Shown here one piece after another: positions 8,876 to 18,100 of a stretch of DNA of 64,000 nt (position 1 is the stretch's first letter; every line of letters begins with the position of its first letter). A model generated the notes under the pieces. The model was not told the DNA's origin and searched no databases. It saw nothing but the letters and a program-made list of their open reading frames with translations. Location: the NCBI RefSeq assembly GCF_009177095.1, contig NZ_AP021861.1:1054001-1118000 (forward strand), given 5' to 3'. This stretch comes from Lacipirellula parvula. GTDB taxonomy: Bacteria; Planctomycetota; Planctomycetia; Pirellulales; Lacipirellulaceae. The position numbers and the translations under genes were made by a program.

Positions 8876-9733
8876 ATGAAACGCATCCGCATCATCCACG
8901 ATACCCACTACTCGTACCACGAACCGGTCGAGTTCGGGCCCCATCGAGCGATGATTCGGCCGCGGGAGGGGCACGATGTCCACATCGCGGCGATGGAGCT
9001 CGCCATCGAACCCGCCGCTAAGGTGCGCTGGCTGCGCGACGTGTACGGCAATTCGATCGCGGTGATCGAGTTCCTGGAACGGGGTGCCGAGCTGCGGATC
9101 CACTCGGAGATCGACGTCGACCTGTTCGACGATCGGCCGATCGACTGTGCGATCGATCCGCAGGCGGCCGAGTATCCGTTTCAATATGGAGCTGATGAGC
9201 AGATCGAGATCGTCCCGTACCGCCTGCCGAGCTACCCGCACGATGGGCCCGCGCTGCAGAAGTGGTTACTCGATCTTTATCGCCCCGGGCAACTCGCGAA
9301 CACCGCCGATCTGCTGCTGGCGCTCAACACCCGCATCTTCGAGGGCTTTCAGTACATCCCGCGCGAAGAGGCGGGGGTGCAGCTGCCTTGCCAGACGCTG
9401 GCGTTGGGTTCGGGCTCGTGCCGGGACTACGCCGTCTTCATGATGGAAGCAGCCCGGCATTGGGGTTTTGCAGCGCGCTTCGTCACCGGTTACATCCAGA
9501 TGGCCGACGGGCAGCATGGCGCGACGCATGCCTGGACCGAGATCTACCTCCCCGGCGCTGGTTGGCGGGGTTACGATCCGACCAACAATAAGCTTGCCGG
9601 CAGTGAGCATGTATCGGTCGCCGTCGCCCGCGAGCAAGACAAAGCAATGCCGATTTCGGGCGGCTGGTTTGGCGCTGGGAACGCATTTAAGGGGCTGAGC
9701 GTTTCCGTCCAAGTCGTCGGCGTCGACGGCTGA
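8876..9733 (+). CDS. transglutaminase-like cysteine protease family protein
   Basis: 285 residues and no signal peptide, so probably cytoplasmic. Residues ~1-85 (MKRIRIIHDTHYSYHEPVEF) are the bacterial transglutaminase-like N-terminal beta domain. The core domain follows, with a complete triad: Cys182 in GSGSCRDYA, His218 in GATHAWTE and Asp234 in RGYDPTNN, at normal spacing. Proteins of this type hydrolyse or cross-link peptide bonds, and many sit with ATP-grasp and alpha-E proteins in a peptide-ligation cluster. Those partners are not next to it here, so the substrate cannot be inferred. It is divergent from the SHD1 gene. Confidence 0.9.
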   Translation: MKRIRIIHDTHYSYHEPVEFGPHRAMIRPREGHDVHIAAMELAIEPAAKVRWLRDVYGNSIAVIEFLERGAELRIHSEIDVDLFDDRPIDCAIDPQAAEYPFQYGADEQIEIVPYRLPSYPHDGPALQKWLLDLYRPGQLANTADLLLALNTRIFEGFQYIPREEAGVQLPCQTLALGSGSCRDYAVFMMEAARHWGFAARFVTGYIQMADGQHGATHAWTEIYLPGAGWRGYDPTNNKLAGSEHVSVAVAREQDKAMPISGGWFGAGNAFKGLSVSVQVVGVDG

Positions 9734-10096
9734 GTGGGGTTTGAATCGCGACAAGCTCGGCGTCGCCCGATGCGAGCAACAGTCGCAATCGGCATGTCCG
9801 TTACGACCGGGCTCCCCTTTTGTGCGACATGGCGAGAGGCCTGAGGCGACGTGCGCAACGCCGGCATCTGCCTAAATTGCGGCCGGTTCCTCGATTTTTC
9901 AACGGATTTGAGGCGGTTTTGCCTCACCTCGCGGCCATCAGACGTTATTTCACCCGCCCCGTCCTGCGCACCGCGTGAACTAGAGTTTCTTAGCGATTGG
10001 CGTGCATGCGACGGTCATAGCGTATTGGTGCTATGGGTATTTGTCGATGTGCGCGTCATTAATTAAGTCGTGATGCGTTTCTCAAAGGTTACTGAG
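9734..10096. other. intergenic spacer, no gene seen
   Basis: About 360 bp between the transglutaminase-like gene and the Hpt gene. The only open frame of note (near 9851-10066) has no ribosome site and no protein-like composition. AAAGG near 10083-10087 is the ribosome site for the Hpt gene. I see no hairpin or repeat that stands out. Confidence 0.5.
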
Positions 10097-10492
10097 ATGA
10101 CCACCACCCAGTTCGATGCCTTGGCCAAAGTGATCAACGTCGACGACCTGATGAGTCGTTGTATGGGGAACTTGGACTTTGTGGAACGCATTTTGACGAT
10201 TTTCCAATCGCGTTGCGAAGCCGATGTCGTGGAGTTGGAGGAAGCGATTCAATGCGCCGACCTGCCTCGCGTGCAGCGGATTGCCCACCGCCTCAAAGGC
10301 GCCTGCGCTAATGCCGGGGCCACGAATCTTAGCCAACGGGCGAATGAACTGTGGTCTGCCGCGAATAAAGAGTTTACCGACCTGCTGGCCGCTCGCTTCG
10401 TTCAGTTCCGCCAGGAATGGAACGATTGCACGGCCATCCTGACCAACGACGCCTCCCAAAGCTCGCTGCCAGCCATGGCGGCGACGCCCTGA
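10097..10492 (+). CDS. stand-alone Hpt phosphotransfer protein
   Basis: 131 residues from the ATG at 10097, chosen because AAAGG lies 9 nt upstream; a GTG at 10070 in the same frame has no site. The whole protein is one Hpt four-helix domain. The phosphorylatable His64 sits in RIAHRLKGACANAG, the classic H-x-L-K-G motif, with a downstream helix rich in Ala and Glu. Such proteins carry phosphate from the receiver of a hybrid kinase to a final response regulator. The gene lies 43 bp before a REC-HD-GYP gene, so the two probably form an operon and a relay. The nearest hybrid kinase in the window is the giant protein starting at 15187, which lacks an Hpt domain of its own. Confidence 0.9.
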   Translation: MTTTQFDALAKVINVDDLMSRCMGNLDFVERILTIFQSRCEADVVELEEAIQCADLPRVQRIAHRLKGACANAGATNLSQRANELWSAANKEFTDLLAARFVQFRQEWNDCTAILTNDASQSSLPAMAATP

Positions 10493-10535
10493 GCGAGGCG
10501 TCCGCGATCACCGCACCATTTGACGGGTTCCTGCG

Positions 10536-11588
10536 ATGCATGTGCTAGTAGTCGACGACGACGTGGTTTCCGCCGAGTTCCTCGCGAACACGTTGGTCCA
10601 TTTTGGCTACGAAGTGACCGTCGCGTCGAACGGGCGCGAGGCCTTCCACCTCATTCGTACCGGCAAGTACTCGATCGTCGTCTCTGATTGGGAGATGCCG
10701 GAGATGAGCGGCCCCGAGCTCTGCCGCCAGATCCGCTGCCGCCAGTGGAGCGGCTACATCTTCTTCATCCTCGTCACTTCGTACGGCGCCGAGCACGTCG
10801 TCGAAGGACTCAAAGCGGGCGCCGACGACTTCCTGACGAAGCCGTTCCAGCCGAGCGAATTGCGGGTTCGCCTCCGCACCGGCGAGCGGATCCTTTCGCT
10901 GCAGAGCCGGGACGTGATGCTGTTCACGCTAGCCAAACTGGCGGAATCGCGCGATACCGACACGGGACTTCACCTCGAACGGATGCGAGAATACTGCCGC
11001 GTCCTGGCCGAGGAACTGTCGACCTGGGACAAGTACCGCGACGTCGTCGACGGCGACTACGTCCAGCTGATGTACCTCACGAGTCCGTTGCACGACATCG
11101 GCAAGGTCGGCATCCCCGACAGCGTGCTGCTCAAACCGGGCCCTCTTACCAAGGAGGAGTTCGAGATTATGAAGCAGCACGTCACCATCGGCGGTGAAAC
11201 GCTCGCCGCGGCGACGAAGGCTCATCCCGACGCCAAGTTCCTGACGATGGCCCGCGACATTGCCTTCACCCACCACGAACGTTTCGACGGCACCGGCTAT
11301 CCGTTTGGGCTGCAAGGCAAGCAGATTCCACTGTGCGGCCGGCTCACCGCGCTGTCGGACGTGTACGACGCGCTGCGTAGCCAACGGGTGTACAAGCCGA
11401 AGTTCAGCCACGAAAAGGCCCGGCAGATCATCCTCGACGGGATGGGAACGCAGTTCGACCCCGACGTGGTCGAGGCCTTCCTCCGTCGCGAAGAGGAAGT
11501 CGTGCGGATCTCTGAGACGCTCGACGAGCCGATGCTCGCTGCGGAAACTCGCACCGAAACGGCTCCGCCGGAGCCGGCTCTCGTCTAA
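10536..11588 (+). CDS. response regulator with HD-GYP cyclic-di-GMP phosphodiesterase domain
   Basis: 350 residues. Residues 1-120 are a receiver domain with acidic triplet D7-D9 and phospho-acceptor Asp51 (VVSDWEMPEMSG), switch region LVTSYGAEH and a conserved KPF lysine (FLTKPFQPSEL). Residues ~125-330 are an HD-GYP domain: His186-Asp187 in LHDIGKVGIPD, HHE and GTGYP near residues 246-254. The family hydrolyses cyclic-di-GMP to pGpG or GMP, so phosphorylation through the adjacent Hpt protein would be expected to alter second-messenger level, motility or surface attachment. The receiver and output signatures are intact. A short palindrome downstream (11700-11731) may end transcription. Confidence 0.93.
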   Translation: MHVLVVDDDVVSAEFLANTLVHFGYEVTVASNGREAFHLIRTGKYSIVVSDWEMPEMSGPELCRQIRCRQWSGYIFFILVTSYGAEHVVEGLKAGADDFLTKPFQPSELRVRLRTGERILSLQSRDVMLFTLAKLAESRDTDTGLHLERMREYCRVLAEELSTWDKYRDVVDGDYVQLMYLTSPLHDIGKVGIPDSVLLKPGPLTKEEFEIMKQHVTIGGETLAAATKAHPDAKFLTMARDIAFTHHERFDGTGYPFGLQGKQIPLCGRLTALSDVYDALRSQRVYKPKFSHEKARQIILDGMGTQFDPDVVEAFLRREEEVVRISETLDEPMLAAETRTETAPPEPALV

Positions 11589-11699
11589 GTTCGCCCGAGA
11601 GTTTTCTCAACCGGCAAGGTCGACGCCAGCACCGTCGATTTGAGCGACGCGACTGCTGGAATTGCCTGCGCGCAGCCTGTCTGGTTTGCCGATCTTCAC

Positions 11700-11731
11700 C
11701 CCTAAAGCTCTGCACTGTTTAGACTTTAGGG
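11700..11731. terminator. candidate hairpin 3' of the HD-GYP gene
   Basis: Arms ccctaaag and ctttaggg (8 bp) are separated by 16 nt, 110 bp after the HD-GYP stop and 37 bp before the porin start. There is no T-run after it, so a role as a terminator or a 5' hairpin of the next gene is not decided. Confidence 0.3.
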
Positions 11732-11768
11732 ATGGCTGCCGATTCGCATTGGCGGCAAAGGAGGCTCC

Positions 11769-13061
11769 GTGCGACGCCCTCGGCGATTCTTGGCAGGGGC
11801 CGCTTTGTGCCTATCGTGCGCCGCACCCGCGGCTGCCGATGGCATCATTCTCGACGGCGTCTCGGCGTTCACCATCGGCCGCGGCGGTACGAATATCGCC
11901 TTCGCCGACAACGGTTCGATCCTCCACGACAACCCTGCCGCGATGGGGCAGATGGAAAGCGAGGGGATGTTCCAGCTCGGCGCCACCGGGCTATGGACCG
12001 AGTTCCAATACTCCGACGCCAACAACCCAGACACCGTCGGTCAGCATCAGTTCTACGTCCTGCCCGAGATTTCCTACATCCGCAAGATGTCGGATGAGTG
12101 GGCGTTCGGCGCCGGCATCTTCTCGCCGGCCGGGTTCGGCTCGATCTTCAATCTCGAAGGCCAAGCGCCGTTTCCCGGGCCGCAACGCTACAAGTCATTC
12201 GGTTCGCTTTCGAAGCTATTGTTCGGCGCTTCGTACACGCCGACCGATCGGTTGTCATTTGGCGCCACGATGGGCCCCGCCCTGTCATTCGCGAACTTCG
12301 AGGGTCCGTACACGCTACAAGGGCCAACCGCTCCCGGGCTGCCGACGCTGCTCGACATGGAAGTCGATGGTTTCGCCCTCGTGTGGTCGGCCGGCGTGCA
12401 GTACCAGCTGACCGACAGCACGTCGATCGGCGCCTCGTACCAAAGTCGCAGCAAGATCGAGGCGAGCGGCACCACGACGGTCGACACGCCGCTTGGTTCC
12501 ACCAGTTACGATACCGACGCGACCATTACTTGGCCGCAATCGGTCGGCTTGGGCGTGCGTCAGCAACTGACTTCACGACAGGTCGTTTCGGCGGACGTGA
12601 TTTGGTTCAACTGGGCCGATGCGTTCGATTCGTTCGACATCACGCTGACGAATCCGAGCAATCCCGCGTTCCCGCCGATCACCGAGCAATTCCCGCTGTT
12701 GTGGCAGGACAGCGTTTCGACGCGGCTTGGCTATGAGTACCACTTCGACGGCGGGCAGGTGATTCGGGCCGGTTACGTCTACCACCGGAACCCCAGTCCG
12801 GCGTCGACGATGACGGTGTTCATCCCCGCCGCGCTCGAGCAAGCTGTGTCGATGGGCTACGGCTGGATGTGGCGCGACTGGAACGTGAACCTCGCGTACA
12901 TGTACTCGTTCGGCTCGCACGAGTACGAGACGACCAGCCAGTTGATCGGCGGCGACTTCGACAACAGCGTTCACTACGACCAAACGCACGCCGCGGCGAT
13001 CAGCTTTACGAAGCTGCTCGGTCCGAAGCAAGGCTGCGAGTGCTCGTCGCCCATACGGTAG
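11769..13061 (+). CDS. FadL/TodX-type outer-membrane transport protein
   Basis: 430 residues from a GTG at 11769, directly after a strong AAAGGAGG site. A Sec signal peptide (FLAGAALCLSCAAPAAA) is followed by the family's N-terminal plug-like sequence with GRGGTNIAFADNGSILHDNP and NPAAMGQ. The remaining ~350 residues alternate polar and hydrophobic positions with many Gly, Tyr and Trp, and end in a membrane-strand pattern. This is the layout of the FadL long-chain fatty acid/hydrophobic compound channel in the outer membrane. The neighbouring methyltransferase fusion is convergent, and no fatty-acid degradation gene lies nearby, so the cargo is not known. Confidence 0.85.
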   Translation: MRRPRRFLAGAALCLSCAAPAAADGIILDGVSAFTIGRGGTNIAFADNGSILHDNPAAMGQMESEGMFQLGATGLWTEFQYSDANNPDTVGQHQFYVLPEISYIRKMSDEWAFGAGIFSPAGFGSIFNLEGQAPFPGPQRYKSFGSLSKLLFGASYTPTDRLSFGATMGPALSFANFEGPYTLQGPTAPGLPTLLDMEVDGFALVWSAGVQYQLTDSTSIGASYQSRSKIEASGTTTVDTPLGSTSYDTDATITWPQSVGLGVRQQLTSRQVVSADVIWFNWADAFDSFDITLTNPSNPAFPPITEQFPLLWQDSVSTRLGYEYHFDGGQVIRAGYVYHRNPSPASTMTVFIPAALEQAVSMGYGWMWRDWNVNLAYMYSFGSHEYETTSQLIGGDFDNSVHYDQTHAAAISFTKLLGPKQGCECSSPIR

Positions 13062-13070
13062 TCGTTGGCG

Positions 13071-14645
13071 CTAACGCGGCTGCCGTGGGAGATCGGCCAC
13101 TGAGTTCATCGCTCCCGCACTGCCGTTGCGCGCCATCGCGCCGTGGCCGTTCATTGCAAAGTGCGGCGTTGAGATGCTCGTCGTCGCTCCGTCGAAGCGG
13201 GCGGCTTGGAACGTCAGCGGCGTTTCATCGGCGTGTGCCGCCTGTCGGCTTACCAAACAGAACTGGTAGACCGAGTAGACCGGATCGTCTTTCTCCGGCA
13301 AATAGAGGTCGGAGGTGACGGTCTCCAAACAGCGAAGACCCGTCGACTGTAGGAAGTCTTCCGCGTCGTCGACGCCAAAAGTAAAGGGCTCGCCGAGAAT
13401 CCGCATCCCGCGCATGAACTGCTGAATCGACGCGGGGAAGTTCTCGGGCGTTTCGACCGGTTCGCGATCGACCAGATCGAGCCACAGCAGGCTGTCGGGG
13501 TGGCTGAGCAGCGGTCGCATGCCGGTGAGGATGTCGCGTACTTCCTCTTCGCTGAAGTACATGCTCATCCCTTCCCAAGCCAGGAAGATCGGCTGGTCGA
13601 GATCAACGTTCCCGGCAACAACCTCAGCGAGCGACATTGTTCGCAGGTCGATCGGAATCTCGACGCGGGTGACGCCTGGTTGCTCGGCAACTTCCGCCGA
13701 GGCGAGGCGACGACGACGTTCTTCGAGCGTCGTCGGGAAGTCGAGTTCGAACAGCGTCGTCCCTTCCGGCAGGTCGAGACGGAACGCGCGCATGTCCCAA
13801 CCGACGCCGACGTTGACGATCTGCCGGCCGCCGGCGCGGAGGTAGTTCTTCAGCGCGTCGTCGAGATGCCGCGTTCGAGCCGCGACCATCCCGCCGAGCT
13901 GCGGCGTTCGATCGCAAAATCGATTCGCGATCGCAACGCCGTGTTGGCCGGCCATGTGGTAGGCGTACGGGTCGGTAAACAATCCGCCGGTTTCGCGGGC
14001 GCGAACGCCGGCGATCATTTCCGCGGAAGAAGTCAGTTTGAGCTGGTAGAGCGTGTTAACTCGCTCAGTGGAGATTCCCTCAGCGCGAAGCATATCCGAT
14101 TGGCGAGCGAAGTACGTTGCCGTCGCTTCGGCCACCGGCGTGTCGCCGTTGCGGAACTCGATGGCGATCGTCTCGACGACCGTCTTGCCCTCAAAAAATC
14201 GCTTTTGGATTCGTTCGTGCAGATCGGGATCGATCTTGGCCGTGACAGTCAGATCAGAGACGCTGGGGCGGAGGAACTTGATGTCGACCTTCAGCAGCCA
14301 CATCGAGACGGAGTAGCGCGACGTCACCGGGTGAACGCCGAGCACAGGCCAACCGGTGAGGAGCGAGGCGAGCGCCACCCCGCCCGTGTAGTCGGCGGCT
14401 AGCACGAGCAACGCGGCCTGGTGCGTGAAGTGCTGATTGGTCGAGGGGGCGTTGAGCGGCAGCACCGTTTCGGCGGCGCCATGATCAACCTCTTTGATCT
14501 CCCACTTCACGAACTCCAGGACCGGCACTTGCTCGCGGAGGAGTTTTGTGAACTCGATTGGCTCAAGTCGCGTCGCGCGATCTTGCTCCCAGGTGACGTC
14601 AAACAGCTTCGTCTCGTGGGCAGCGTCAAAGCGGAGTTTCTGCAT
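13071..14645 (-). CDS. fusion of hotdog-fold thioesterase-like domain (DUF4442) and leucine carboxyl methyltransferase-like SAM methyltransferase
   Basis: 524 residues from the ATG at 14645, preceded by GGAGAG; a longer open frame upstream has no site. Residues ~30-182 look like a hotdog-fold domain of the DUF4442/thioesterase type (APSTNQHFTHQAALLVLAAD, and a strand run TVVETIAIEF near 155-165). Residues ~195-480 are a class I methyltransferase of the TIGR00027/leucine carboxyl methyltransferase type: IVNVGVGWDMRAFRL is the SAM-binding motif, with FELDFP and LAWEGMSMYFSEEEV after it. The last 40 residues are low-complexity and may be disordered. This order is unusual, because hotdog enzymes act on acyl-thioesters while the methyltransferase acts on small molecules or carboxylates; a tailoring enzyme for an acyl product is one possibility. 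Function is inferred from domains only. Confidence 0.8.
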   Translation of the reverse strand: MQKLRFDAAHETKLFDVTWEQDRATRLEPIEFTKLLREQVPVLEFVKWEIKEVDHGAAETVLPLNAPSTNQHFTHQAALLVLAADYTGGVALASLLTGWPVLGVHPVTSRYSVSMWLLKVDIKFLRPSVSDLTVTAKIDPDLHERIQKRFFEGKTVVETIAIEFRNGDTPVAEATATYFARQSDMLRAEGISTERVNTLYQLKLTSSAEMIAGVRARETGGLFTDPYAYHMAGQHGVAIANRFCDRTPQLGGMVAARTRHLDDALKNYLRAGGRQIVNVGVGWDMRAFRLDLPEGTTLFELDFPTTLEERRRRLASAEVAEQPGVTRVEIPIDLRTMSLAEVVAGNVDLDQPIFLAWEGMSMYFSEEEVRDILTGMRPLLSHPDSLLWLDLVDREPVETPENFPASIQQFMRGMRILGEPFTFGVDDAEDFLQSTGLRCLETVTSDLYLPEKDDPVYSVYQFCLVSRQAAHADETPLTFQAARFDGATTSISTPHFAMNGHGAMARNGSAGAMNSVADLPRQPR

Positions 14646-15186
14646 TGCTCTCTCCGTGCGCAGCACGACCGTATCGCCGCCTCCAAGGCCTAGCGACCGC
14701 GTACTAGAACGCAATTAAACGGAACCGTGTATTGTCCGGTCGTTTCCAACGACAACCGATGTGCGGATCTGGTTGTGCAGTAACTTGCGTCCGTTCGAAG
14801 CTGCAGGTTGCGATCCAGCCTTGTCGCGGCCTGCAGATAAGATCTCACTCGATTCGCCGACTCAGCCAGCGTGCGACTATCTAAATGAGAGAGCTTCGCC
14901 CTAAAACCCTTGTCAGAGCACGAGACCTATTTTTGACAGGTCAGCCAAAGACCGCAACTTTTATTGTGGCATTTTTGCCACATTGCTCATTACCGCCATG
15001 GCTGACCCCCTACGACCGATCAGCCTTGCACAATCGGCGCCGTTTGCGCTGCAGGAAAAAAGGTAGGGTTGCGACGAGCAATCTGAGGGGCGCTTGCGCG
15101 CGAGCGTCGGGTGCTCTGGTACGCCAAACGCCCAGCATGGCGCCCGCGAAGCCAAGAATCGTTAACCACTCCCCTGTATTCGACTT
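14646..15186. other. divergent promoter region between the methyltransferase fusion and the giant kinase
   Basis: 541 bp with no gene seen. A TTGACA at 14933-14938 points rightward to the kinase gene, but no good -10 box lies at 16-18 nt, so it is only a candidate -35. A small hairpin (tgtggc, attttt loop, gccaca) lies at 14965-14982 and could be regulatory. The kinase's GTG at 15187 has no strong ribosome site, and an ATG two codons later (15193) is an equally good start. Confidence 0.35.
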
Positions 15187-18100
15187 GTGACGATGCCCAG
15201 TACGCCCATTCATCCTGGCGACGACGAGCCATCGGGCGTTCAGCCAATGGTTGCTGGGAGATTTACGCGCCAGCGGCGGCTTGGGCATCGCCAAGGGATG
15301 GATATCTATACGGCGAGCGATGTCGAAACAACCGACACCGTCGTCTTGAAGACAGCGTCCATCTCGAACTACACTCCCGGCTCGTTGATGCGGTTGGAGT
15401 ACGAGGCCGGCGTCATTCGGCACCTGCACAGCGACTGGGTGGCGCCGTTGGTCGATTTTGGCCGCGATGGCGAGACGGTCTTCGTGGCTTGGAAGTACTT
15501 TCCAGGGATGCCTCTTGAAGAGCGGCTGAAAGCAGGACCACTGACGCTGCTCGAGACAATGAATCTCGCTCGGTCGCTGCTGTCCGCCCTCCGCGATCTG
15601 CATACCAGCCAGATTCTCCACCGCAGCGTGCGGCCGGCGAACCTGATTCTCGGCGATCGCGAGGCCGATGGGCGGGCGACCCTCGTTGATTTTGGCCCCA
15701 CGCGAGCCATCGAGCCAGACGCCCCGCTCAATCGGCAACCGCTCGACGTGGCACTTTATGCCTCGCCCGAGCAAGCGGGGTCGATCGACCACGACGTGAC
15801 GGCGTCGTCGGACTTGTATTCGGCCGGCGTCGTGTTGTTCCACTGTCTGACGGGACGGCCGCCGTTCGAGGGGAACTCGGTCGGCGCCATCTTGTTCGAA
15901 CATATGACCCTGCCGGTGCCGCCGATTGGCGGCGCCGAGGGACGCGGGCATGTGCCGCGGGCGATCGAGGAACTGGTCGAGCGGCTCCTCAAGAAAGATC
16001 CCCGCGATCGTTATCAAGCGGCGGAAGCAGCGCTCGCAGATCTTGAGGCGATTGCGGAGCAGCTTGCCGCCGGCGTCGAAGAACCGAGCGTCGTCATCGG
16101 CGTGAGCGACCGTCGGGCGACGTTGACGGAACCGGCGTTCGTGGCCCGTGGGCAACAAGTGGCGGCGCTCGACGCGCAGATCGAGCGGGCGATCTCTGGG
16201 CGCGGCGCGGTCGCGCTCGTGGAAGGCGAATCGGGCGCCGGCAAATCGCGCCTGCTGGCGGAGACGCTTCGTCGTGCCGCGCGGCGTGGTTGCTGGGTAC
16301 TGCGTGGACAGGGAACGAGCGACGTCGCTCAGCGGCCATTCAATCTGCTCGACGGCATCGTTGAAGGCTTTCTCGCAGCGGTGCAGTCGCGTCCGGAACT
16401 CGCGGTGCGCGTGCGCGAGGAACTCGGCGGTTACTGCGATGCGGTCGCCGCGGCACTACCGGCGCTCGCAACCGTGCTGCAAGTCGATGCCGCGAACAAA
16501 ACGGCGCCGGAAGAGACGGGCGAAGCGCGCACGATTCAGGCCCTCTCGCATTTTCTCGACGCGATCGGCTCGGCGCAATCGCCCGCGTTGATCCTGCTAG
16601 ACGACTGCCAATGGGCGGACGAGCTAACGTACAAACTCATTCGCCGCTGGCACACCGATGGCGAACTGCGGCCGGGCTTCCATCGGTATGTGTTGCTCGT
16701 CGTCGCCTTCCGCGCGGAAGAAGTCGCCGAAGATCACCTGCTCAGACGATTCAATGCGGCGGCCCACTTGCAGCTTCCGCCGCTCACAGCGGAGGAAGTG
16801 CGGCAGCTGATTGAATCGATGGCGGGCGTGCTGCCTGCCGAGGCGATCGACGCGGTGATTCGGCTTGCCGAGGGCAGCCCCTTCATGGCCGCCGCGGTGC
16901 TGCGGGGATTGGTCGAGTGCGGCGCGCTAACGCCGGCGGCCGAAGGCTGGGCGGTCGACGCCACAGCGATGGCCGACGCCGGTTCGTCGAGTCGCGCAGC
17001 GTCGTTCCTCACGCGCCGGCTCGATCTGCTGCCGCCGGAGACGATCGAATTTCTGTCGGCTGGGGCCGTGTTGGGCAAGCAGTTCGAGCTAGAAATGGCG
17101 GCAGAGCTCTCGGGAATGAGCCCCGCCGATGCGATCGCTGCACTGAACGAAGCTCGCCAACGGCAACTTGTGTGGATTCGACCGGACGGCGCTCAGTGCG
17201 TTTACATCCACGACAAAATTCGCAGCGCGTTGCTCGATCGCTTGCCGGCTGAACAACGGCAGCAACGGCACGAGCGGGCGGCGAACTACCTGCTCAAGCA
17301 CTCGCCTGAGCGCTATTCGGAACTCGCCTACCATTTCGACGCCGCCGGCGATCGCGCGGCCGCCCTCCCCTTCGCGCTGCGGGCCGCCGATCAGGCGCGG
17401 TCGCAGTATGCACTGGAAGTCGCCGAGCAGCAGTATCGCATTGCGCTGCGTGGGGCGCAGAACGATGCGGTGCGGTTCAACATTGTGGAAGGCCTCGGCG
17501 ACGTGCTGTTGCTGCGGGGCAAATATGCTCAGGCTGGCGAATTTCTCGAAGCGGCCGATAAGCTGGCGGACGACGGTCTCGCCAAAGCAAAGATCCGCAG
17601 CAAGATCGGCGAACTGTCGTTCAAACGCGGGGACATGGATTCCGCGATCCGCGATTTCGAACAGTCGCTGCGGCTACTGAATCGGTATGTGCCGCGTCGC
17701 GGGTGGATCACCTGCCTGTTGCTTGCCTGGGAAGGCACCGTGCAGGTACTGCACACGCTCTTCCCGCGGATGATGCTCTACCGAATCAAGCGCGAGCCGA
17801 ACGATGCTGAACGGCTGGCCCTGCGGCAGTTGAGCAATCTCGCGCACGGCTATTGGTACTCCCGCAACGTGAAGATGGTGCTGTGGGCCCACTTGCGCAA
17901 CATCAATCTTGGCGAACGTTTGCTGCCGAGTGCGGAGCTAGCGCAGGCCTACTCCGAACATGCCCCGGCGATGACGCTCGTCGGCTACTACAGTCGCGCC
18001 GTGGCGTACGCGCAGAAGTCGCTCGATCTACGAAAAGATATGGGTGACCTGTGGGGCCAGGGGCAGTCGCTGGTTTTCTACGGCATCACGCTCTTCGCCG

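Noticed and set aside
9851-10066. 71-codon open frame between the transglutaminase and Hpt genes
   Set aside because: No ribosome site and composition not protein-like; treated as spacer.
15010-16158. 382-codon open frame on the - strand at the start of the giant kinase
   Set aside because: Antisense to the kinase-like domain; Arg/His-rich composition typical of a shadow frame.
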